Assembly: GCA_934725795.1 (NCBI GenBank)
Contig: CAKVCF010000045.1
Location: forward strand, 1-5,483
DNA length: 5,483 nucleotides
Source of the DNA: an uncultured Clostridia bacterium
GTDB taxonomy: Bacteria > Bacillota > Clostridia > Christensenellales > UBA1242
Reading direction: 5' to 3'
The position numbers and the translations under genes are program-made. Positions 1 through 4,182 of this stretch are shown here, in pieces (the stretch's first letter is position 1; each line of letters opens with the position of its first letter). The notes under the pieces were generated by a model. It saw only the letters and a program-made list of their open reading frames with translations, ran no database searches and was not told where the DNA came from.

Positions 1-1123
1 CTATATTATAGATGATAAAATATATTATTTTTCCGCAATAAATAAAACGATTCGTAATATTTCACTCCAAGAATATATTTCAACACAAGGCATTATCCTT
101 GTACGAACGTCAACCATGTTAGGTACTATAAGAGATAGAGTGAATAATGATGGACAAACTTATGATGGGGATACTTTAAGGTTAAATCGAAGTATTAATT
201 TAAATGATCAGTTATGGACGCCTATTGGCATCAGTTCTTCTAAATATTTTGCAGGGACATTTGATGGTAATGGATACAGTATCTACAATTATACAATAAA
301 GGATCAAACGTATAGTGGGATTTTTGGATATACAATAAATGCAAAGATATCAAATTTGCAAATAAGTAATGGGAAAATATGTGGTTCAGGATCGGTTGCT
401 GGAGGGGTGGTGGCCACTGCTGAAAATACAGAAATATCAAATTGCCAAATAGATTCTTCTGTTGAAATTACGGATAAGTTTAATACGTGCGGAGGAGTTG
501 TCGGTGAAGGAAGCGGGAAAATAGAAAACTGTGATTCATCGATTAAAATGAATATTGTTCTTAATGGACCAAAGACTTGTAAAGCAGCAACACTTTTGGA
601 ATATTATGTTACAGCAGGTGGCATAGCAGGACGAGCTGGTTTTTGTGATAAGAATGCAGGGCTGTCAATTAACAAATGTTTTTTTAAAGGTTCAATAACA
701 GTGTCTGGCAGAGCATCTGGAGTGGTTGTTGCTGGAATTGCATCAAACACTGAAAATGCAAGTGTTTCAAATTGCGTTGTTTCTCCAAATTTTGATGTTG
801 AAAATTGTGAAATATGTAAGGCTGGTGAGGGAAATCCAATAAGTGCCGCTGGTTCGGAGTGGATTCCTTTAGATAAAAAAGTTGCAAATAATATTTGTGG
901 AGGATATTTTTATAGATATCACACTAGAAATTATGGCTCAGATTACGTTATGGTGTATAGATTAAAATTAACTTCAACAGGTGGTGATGTAACTGTGGAA
1001 GAATGGCATTATCCTGGTGGGCTGTTTGGAATAGGTAAAGAAGATAAAAAAGTTACAAAAACAATAGTTATAGAAAGTCAAAACAACTATATTTACCTAA
1101 ATGGACAATTTGTAGAAGCGTAA
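1..1123 (+). CDS. GLUG-type beta-helix repeat protein, 5' partial
   Basis: The frame is open from base 2 to the TAA at 1121-1123, giving 373 visible residues with no start in view. The ATG at 116 is internal: the segment before it reads smoothly into the family-typical phrase VNNDGQTYDGDTLRLN, and no ribosome binding site precedes it. Visible residues about 72-94 (WTPIG, then GTFDGNGYSI) are the classic lead-in of GLUG/beta-helix surface proteins. Next come GIFGY and repeated rungs AGGVVA, CGGVVG, AGGIAG and VAGIAS, alternating with ISNC, IENC, INKC and VSNC strands. Such proteins are usually secreted or cell-surface right-handed beta-helices. Here the signal peptide would be off-window, and no LPxTG motif or C-terminal membrane anchor is seen. 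The last ~90 residues (aromatic- and charge-rich, ending YIYLNGQFVEA) are not repeats and I do not recognise them. Codon use differs from typA and dnaB. Exact role unknown; surface adhesin or binding protein is inference. Confidence 0.8.
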   Translation, partial: YIIDDKIYYFSAINKTIRNISLQEYISTQGIILVRTSTMLGTIRDRVNNDGQTYDGDTLRLNRSINLNDQLWTPIGISSSKYFAGTFDGNGYSIYNYTIKDQTYSGIFGYTINAKISNLQISNGKICGSGSVAGGVVATAENTEISNCQIDSSVEITDKFNTCGGVVGEGSGKIENCDSSIKMNIVLNGPKTCKAATLLEYYVTAGGIAGRAGFCDKNAGLSINKCFFKGSITVSGRASGVVVAGIASNTENASVSNCVVSPNFDVENCEICKAGEGNPISAAGSEWIPLDKKVANNICGGYFYRYHTRNYGSDYVMVYRLKLTSTGGDVTVEEWHYPGGLFGIGKEDKKVTKTIVIESQNNYIYLNGQFVEA

Positions 1124-1133
1124 AATGGACAAT

Positions 1134-1165
1134 AAAAAATATCGGCTGATGCCGATATTTTTTTT
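1134..1165. terminator. Bidirectional rho-independent terminator between convergent genes
   Basis: A perfect stem AATATCGGC / GCCGATATT encloses a TGAT loop (1147-1150). It is flanked by A's on the left (1134-1139) and T's on the right (1158-1165), so either strand reads as a GC-containing hairpin followed by a U-tract. It lies 10 nt past the stop of the beta-helix gene and about 12 nt past the stop of the HU gene, which faces it. It can therefore end both transcripts. Confidence 0.9.
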
Positions 1166-1176
1166 GCGGTTCAAAA

Positions 1177-1461
1177 TTATTTCTTCAACAATTGTTTGAA
1201 AGATGCGCTCAACTTAACAGTTGGCACTTTGCAAGCAGGAACTTTAACCTTTTCTTTTGTGAATGGGTTAAGTTTGGTTTGTGCTTTGCGTTGTTTGATG
1301 CCAAAATTCATATAACCAATGAAGTGGCATTCTTTGCCTTCTTTAAGGTTGGCTTTAAGTTGTTCACCAGCAGCATTAAGGATTGCCTTAACTTGAACTT
1401 GTGAGTAACCTGTTGCTTCTGCAACTTGTTTGATAAAATCTCCTGCACTAACTGTATTCAT
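1177..1461 (-). CDS. hup: HU family DNA-binding protein
   Basis: This 94-residue protein is the usual HU/IHF length (about 90). HU dimers bind and bend DNA non-specifically and organise the nucleoid. The N-terminal helices (about 5-40, GDFIKQVAEATGYSQ...) match the HU dimer body. GYMNF (49-53) replaces the common GFGTF strand. The DNA-embracing beta arm is at about 55-80, with the conserved NP (65-66) that carries the intercalating proline, followed by T68. The Lys-rich C terminus (VKLSASFKQLLKK) is typical. The start at 1461 is supported by an AAGGAGA Shine-Dalgarno (1474-1468, minus strand) 6 nt upstream. The gene is monocistronic: it converges on the beta-helix gene with a shared terminator and diverges from typA. 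The arm replaces the common TGRNPQTGE with TKLNPFTKE, so it is a somewhat divergent HU. The HU-versus-IHF subtype cannot be fixed from sequence alone; HU is far more likely in this context. Confidence 0.95.
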   Translation of the reverse strand: MNTVSAGDFIKQVAEATGYSQVQVKAILNAAGEQLKANLKEGKECHFIGYMNFGIKQRKAQTKLNPFTKEKVKVPACKVPTVKLSASFKQLLKK

Positions 1462-1478
1462 AATTTTTCTCCTTTTTT

Positions 1479-1500
1479 AAGGGGTCGACTAGCTCCCCTT
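1479..1500 (-). promoter_or_regulatory. Inverted repeat in HU leader
   Basis: AAGGGG (1500-1495) and CCCCTT (1484-1479) form a 6-bp, GC-rich dyad with a 10-nt loop, ending 4 nt before the Shine-Dalgarno. With the TSS predicted near 1504 it would form an mRNA hairpin at the very 5' end. The CCTT half could instead pair with AAGG of the Shine-Dalgarno (1474-1471) across an AAAA loop. It could equally be a protein operator at the transcript start. Function is inferred. Confidence 0.4.
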
Positions 1501-1510
1501 ACTTGTAAAA

Positions 1511-1539
1511 ATGCTAACAAATATATGGTCAAAAAGCAA
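1511..1539 (-). promoter_or_regulatory. Candidate sigma-A promoter of HU gene
   Basis: On the minus strand a TTGCTT -35 (1539-1534) is followed by a 17-nt spacer and a TAGCAT -10 (1516-1511), preceded by an extended -10 TGT. The same -35, spacer length and TGT are seen in the typA promoter, which raises confidence despite 4/6 -10 matches. A TTGACC hexamer (1532-1527) nearby is an alternative -35, but it has only a weak -10 (TTTACA or TACAAG) at 17-19 nt. The predicted start is near 1504, giving a leader of about 43 nt. Confidence 0.5.
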
Positions 1540-1661
1540 CTAAATTACACCTAAAACAATTAATTTTTGGCTCAAATGCCTTAAAAATAGGCGTTTTTAA
1601 GCAGTTTTGTATGGTTTTTAGCCTATTTTTAGCAGTTTTTAAAGGCTGATTGATAAGTTTT
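1531..1661. other. Helically phased A/T tracts, predicted curved DNA
   Basis: Runs of 4-5 A or T have centres at about 1533, 1554.5, 1566, 1585, 1596, 1606.5, 1617, 1628, 1638 and 1659.5. The steps are 21.5, 11.5, 19, 11, 10.5, 10.5, 11, 10 and 21.5, i.e. one or two helical turns each, averaging close to 10.5 bp per turn. Phased A-tracts bend DNA in one direction. The run begins at the HU -35 and extends upstream of it, and ends about 100 bp before the typA -35. A role in promoter activation or in HU binding is inference. Confidence 0.6.
1582..1631. repeat. 11-bp perfect inverted repeat with nested direct repeat
   Basis: TAAAAATAGGC (1582-1592) and GCCTATTTTTA (1621-1631) are exact reverse complements 28 nt apart. 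A shorter hairpin, CTTAAAAA / TTTTTAAG (1580-1587 with 1594-1601), overlaps the left arm. TTTTTAAGCAGTTTT (1594-1608) recurs as TTTTTAGCAGTTTT at 1626-1639, with the GCAG cores 31 nt (about three turns) apart. This suggests an operator or looping site, or a leftover of local duplication. No transcript is evident here, so a terminator is less likely. Confidence 0.5.
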
Positions 1662-1674
1662 CACCTTGTGATAG

Positions 1675-1721
1675 AGGTTTGAATATGATTTAACTGCGCA
1701 TATTCAATAAAATTTAAACCT
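1675..1721. repeat. Bipartite dyad upstream of typA promoter
   Basis: The outer arms AGGTTT (1675-1680) and AAACCT (1716-1721) enclose inner arms GAATATG (1681-1687) and CATATTC (1699-1705). The inner loop is 11 nt and a 10-nt asymmetric bulge sits on the right side. It lies 40-90 bp upstream of the typA -35, where activator or repressor sites commonly sit. The GAATATG/CATATTC dyad could be a dimer-binding site; the regulator is unknown. Confidence 0.35.
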
Positions 1722-1761
1722 TCCGTGCTTGCATATTTTTTGGCGTTTGTTGCTTAAAATA

Positions 1762-1790
1762 TTGCTTTTTACGCGCGCGTGTGTTAATAT
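1762..1790 (+). promoter_or_regulatory. Candidate sigma-A promoter of typA
   Basis: TTGCTT (-35, 1762-1767), a 17-nt spacer and TAATAT (-10, 1785-1790) are preceded by the extended -10 TGT (1782-1784). The spacer contains ACGCGCGCGT, a striking CG-rich palindrome in AT-rich surroundings. Transcription should start near 1797, leaving a leader of about 109 nt before the typA ATG. Confidence 0.6.
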
Positions 1791-1905
1791 ACTATATATT
1801 CTAAAAGACAATAACAAAAATATATATTGCATCAATTTATGGCTAATTTAAACCATCGGTGATATACAATCTGTTAAATTTAAAACAAAAGGAAAAAATT
1901 ATTTT

Positions 1906-3723
1906 ATGGATATTAGAAACATTGCAATTATTGCACACGTTGACCACGGCAAAACAAGCTTGGTTAATGCATTACTTAAACAAGGCGGTATATTTAGAGA
2001 TAACCAAGAAGTGCAAGACAGGGTTATGGACTCTAACGCTTTGGAACGCGAACGCGGAATTACAATTTTAAGCAAAAACTGTTCCGCTTTTTTTGGCAAC
2101 ACAAAAATCAACATTGTTGACACTCCTGGACACGCTGACTTCGGTGGCGAAGTTGAACGTGTTTTAAAAATGGTTGATGGTGTATTGTTGGTTGTTGACG
2201 CTTTTGAAGGTCCAATGCCACAAACACGTTTTGTGCTTGAAAAGGCACTTGAACTCAATTTAAAGGTTATTATTGTTATCAACAAAATTGACCGTCCAGA
2301 TGCACGTCTTGATGTTGTTGCTGACGAAGTGCTTGAATTGATGCTTGACCTTAATGCAACAGACGAACAACTTATGTGTCCAATTATTTACGCAAGTGCG
2401 CGTACTGGTGTTGCAACAACTGACTATCACAAACCTGGCACAGACATGAAGCCATTGTTTGAAGCCATTGTAAACTATATTGATGCCCCTAAAATGGACA
2501 CAACTGCACCTTTCCAAATGCTTGTTTCAAGCACTGAACAAAACGACTTCTTAGGCAAATTAGCAGTTGGTAAAATTGAATCAGGCACACTTAAACTCAA
2601 TCAAACAGTTTATGTTAAAAACTATTTTGATGAAAACAAAAAATATCAAGGTAAAGCAGTTAACATTTTCAACTTTGATGGTTTAAAACGAGATCCAATT
2701 GAAGTTGGCACAGCTGGCGATATTGTCTGCATTGCAGGTATTCCAGATATTACAATCGGTGATACAATCAGTGAAACACCTGAAATGGACGCTTTGCCAT
2801 TTGTTAAAATCAGTGAACCAAGTGTTGAAATGACATTTATGGTTAACGATAGCCCTTTTGCAGGCAAGGAAGGTAAATACGTAACCAGCCGCCACCTTAA
2901 AGACCGCTTATATAAAGAAGCAGTTAAAGACTTGTCATTGCAAGTTAGCGATGGCGATACCGCTGACCAATTTAAGGTTCGTGGTAGGGGCGAAATGCAC
3001 CTTTCAATCCTTATTGAAAACATGCGCCGTGATGGTTATGAATTCCAAGTTAGCCGTCCACGTGTGCTTTTCAAAAATATTGATGGCGTTAAATGTGAAC
3101 CTATTGATAAACTTGTTATTGACGTGCCAGAAGATTGCGTTGGCTCAATTATGATGAGCATGGGCGTTAAAAAAGGTGAACTTATCAGTATGACACCTAT
3201 CGGCAGCCGTATGCGTTTGCAATTCTTAGTTCCAAGCCGTGGTTTGTTCGGTTATAAATCTCAAATGCTTACCGATACCCGAGGTGAAGGCGTTATGAGT
3301 TTTGTGTTTGATAGTTACCAACCATATAAAGGTGATATCGAAGGCCGTAACTTTGGCTCACTTATCAGTTATGAAACTGGTGAAGCTATCACTTATGGCT
3401 TGTTTAATGCGCAAGGCCGCGGTAGATTGCTTGTTGGCCCAGGTGATAAAGTTTATATGGGGCAGGTTGTTGGTGCTAACCCAAAAGGTGAAGATATTGT
3501 TGTTAACGTTTGCAAAAAGAAACAACTTACAAACACACGTAGCAGCGCCAGTGATGATGCACTTAAATTAACACCTATCAAACCATTAACATTGGAAGAA
3601 GCACTTGAATTTATTGCTGATGACGAACTTGTGGAAATCACACCATTAAGCGTGCGTATTAGAAAGAGAATTCTTGACCATCAATGGCGTGCAAAAGCAA
3701 GAAAACCAGTTGTGGAGGAATAA
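1906..3723 (+). CDS. typA: Translational GTPase TypA/BipA
   Basis: This ribosome-binding GTPase of the EF-G/LepA class aids ribosome assembly and growth under stress or cold. It is 605 aa, matching the family (about 607-615), so it is intact. G-domain motifs are P-loop AHVDHGKT (10-17), switch I RGIT (50-53), DTPGH (72-76), NKID (126-129) and a SAR-type G5 (164-166). A beta-barrel domain II spans about 200-295 (LGKLAVGKIESG). The EF-G-like domain III includes FMVNDSPFAGKEGKYVTSR (311-329) and GRGEMHLSILIE (360-371). Domain V spans about 395-480. The BipA-specific C-terminal domain carries SLISYETGEAITYGLFNAQG (485-504), GPGDKVYMGQVVG (511-523), VVNVCKKKQLTNTRSS (532-547) and ALEFIADDELVEITP (566-580). 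The start gives MDIRNIAIIAHVDHG, as expected. Its Shine-Dalgarno (AAGGA, 1889-1893) is weak and spaced 12 nt. The typA 3' end encodes the ribosome binding site of the next gene. Confidence 0.97.
   Translation: MDIRNIAIIAHVDHGKTSLVNALLKQGGIFRDNQEVQDRVMDSNALERERGITILSKNCSAFFGNTKINIVDTPGHADFGGEVERVLKMVDGVLLVVDAFEGPMPQTRFVLEKALELNLKVIIVINKIDRPDARLDVVADEVLELMLDLNATDEQLMCPIIYASARTGVATTDYHKPGTDMKPLFEAIVNYIDAPKMDTTAPFQMLVSSTEQNDFLGKLAVGKIESGTLKLNQTVYVKNYFDENKKYQGKAVNIFNFDGLKRDPIEVGTAGDIVCIAGIPDITIGDTISETPEMDALPFVKISEPSVEMTFMVNDSPFAGKEGKYVTSRHLKDRLYKEAVKDLSLQVSDGDTADQFKVRGRGEMHLSILIENMRRDGYEFQVSRPRVLFKNIDGVKCEPIDKLVIDVPEDCVGSIMMSMGVKKGELISMTPIGSRMRLQFLVPSRGLFGYKSQMLTDTRGEGVMSFVFDSYQPYKGDIEGRNFGSLISYETGEAITYGLFNAQGRGRLLVGPGDKVYMGQVVGANPKGEDIVVNVCKKKQLTNTRSSASDDALKLTPIKPLTLEEALEFIADDELVEITPLSVRIRKRILDHQWRAKARKPVVEE
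3714..3719 (+). promoter_or_regulatory. Ribosome binding site inside typA 3' end
   Basis: GGAGGA lies within the last typA codons, 7 nt before the ATG at 3727. The typA stop is 3 nt before that ATG. This fixes the start of the small membrane protein and points to translational coupling. Confidence 0.8.
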
Positions 3724-3726
3724 TTA

Positions 3727-3996
3727 ATGAGACCAGTTAACCAGCGTAACGAAACTTACAACAAGGCTATGAAAGTTGCCAAACGCATTGCAATCACATT
3801 GCTTTGCTGTGTGCCTGTGCTGATTGTGTTTGCTTATTTAACACGCAACATAATCACAAGCAACTTTTGGCAAATATTTATCTTTATTGTGTTTATGGGG
3901 TTGGCTGTGTTGATCGAAGAACTTATAGCCCGCGCGCGAATTAAACGTAAACAGGCTCAAGTTGATTTGGGACTAAAAAAAGATATATTTAAATAA
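3727..3996 (+). CDS. Small two-helix membrane protein, function unknown
   Basis: I do not recognise this 89-residue protein. It has a basic, hydrophilic N terminus (about 1-20, ending KVAKR), a first membrane helix at about 21-38 (IAITLLCCVPVLIVFAYL) and a short loop (TRNIITSN, 39-46). A second helix follows at about 47-67 (FWQIFIFIVFMGLAVLIEELI), then a strongly basic tail (ARARIKRKQAQ, then LGLKKDIFK). By the positive-inside rule both ends should be cytoplasmic, forming a hairpin in the membrane. Two adjacent Cys (27-28) lie within helix 1, and a Glu pair (64-65) lies at the end of helix 2. The start is set by a strong GGAGGA 7 nt upstream. Only 3 nt separate it from the typA stop, so it is almost certainly co-transcribed and translationally coupled with typA. 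A link to TypA function or to membrane stress is a guess from position only. Existence of the gene is well supported; function is open. Confidence 0.85.
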   Translation: MRPVNQRNETYNKAMKVAKRIAITLLCCVPVLIVFAYLTRNIITSNFWQIFIFIVFMGLAVLIEELIARARIKRKQAQVDLGLKKDIFK

Positions 3997-4019
3997 ACAA
4001 CATTTTGTAAAATGATTGT
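3997..4019 (+). other. Weak AT-rich hairpin after the typA operon
   Basis: ACAA-CATTT pairs with AAATG-(A)-TTGT around a TGTA loop, with one bulged A. It starts at the first base after the stop of the membrane-protein gene. No U-tract follows and GC content is low, so it is at best a poor terminator; read-through toward dnaB is plausible. It overlaps the candidate -35 of the dnaB promoter. Confidence 0.25.
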
Positions 4020-4045
4020 ATTAATTAGAGCACTCGGTTTATAAG
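4016..4045 (+). promoter_or_regulatory. Candidate promoter for dnaB
   Basis: TTGTAT (4016-4021), an 18-nt spacer and TATAAG (4040-4045) resemble a sigma-A promoter with a good -10 and a weak -35. It would give a leader of about 130 nt. TATAGT at 4127-4132 is another possible -10, without a matching -35. A promoter is expected because the 186-bp gap before dnaB is long for an operon. Confidence 0.35.
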
Positions 4046-4182
4046 TATTGCTTGATAAGGTTTAATAATAAATCCTTTTAAGGCAACTTATTGAACAACT
4101 TTTACTAATTAAATTGAATGAGTGTTTATAGTGATAACTGATTTTAACAATCAAATATAAATAAAAAGTTAAGGGAGAAATT

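Larger units (their letters stand above)
1462..1905. other. Divergent control region between HU and typA
   Basis: This 444-bp gap has no credible gene. From left to right it holds the HU ribosome binding site and leader dyad (1468-1500), an HU promoter (1511-1539), a run of helically phased A/T tracts (about 1531-1661), an 11-bp inverted repeat (1582-1592 with 1621-1631), a second dyad (1675-1721), and the typA promoter (1762-1790) with its leader of about 109 nt. The 10-mer AATTTAAACC occurs at 1711-1720 and again at 1845-1854, with a near copy at about 1878-1887. No consensus DnaA box or parS site was found by eye. Confidence 0.7.

Noticed and set aside
116..118. ATG as start of the beta-helix protein
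   Set aside because: The frame is open and family-like upstream to base 2, and no ribosome binding site precedes this ATG.
1192..1404. Plus-strand open frame opposite the HU gene
   Set aside because: It lies entirely within HU on the other strand and encodes a Phe-rich shadow product with no ribosome binding site.
1594..1640. Repeated TTTTTA units as a possible CRISPR or tandem repeat array
   Set aside because: The repeats are only 6-15 nt, have no spacer structure and no cas genes; helical phasing explains them better.
1664..1676. DnaA-box-like TTGTGATAG in the intergenic region
   Set aside because: It departs from TTATCCACA at several positions, is single, and no cluster of boxes supports an origin.
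1839..1862. Seven-codon leader peptide gene before typA
   Set aside because: It has no Shine-Dalgarno and no attenuation structure, so it is not listed as a gene; noted only as a leader oddity.
1899..2285. Minus-strand open frame opposite the typA G domain
   Set aside because: It is antisense to invariant GTPase motifs; its composition is a mirror of typA codons.
4057..4083. Hairpins around AAGGTTTA / TAAATCCTT and CCTTTTAAGG before dnaB
   Set aside because: Stems are short, bulged and AT-rich, with no U-tract; likely chance in AT-rich spacer.
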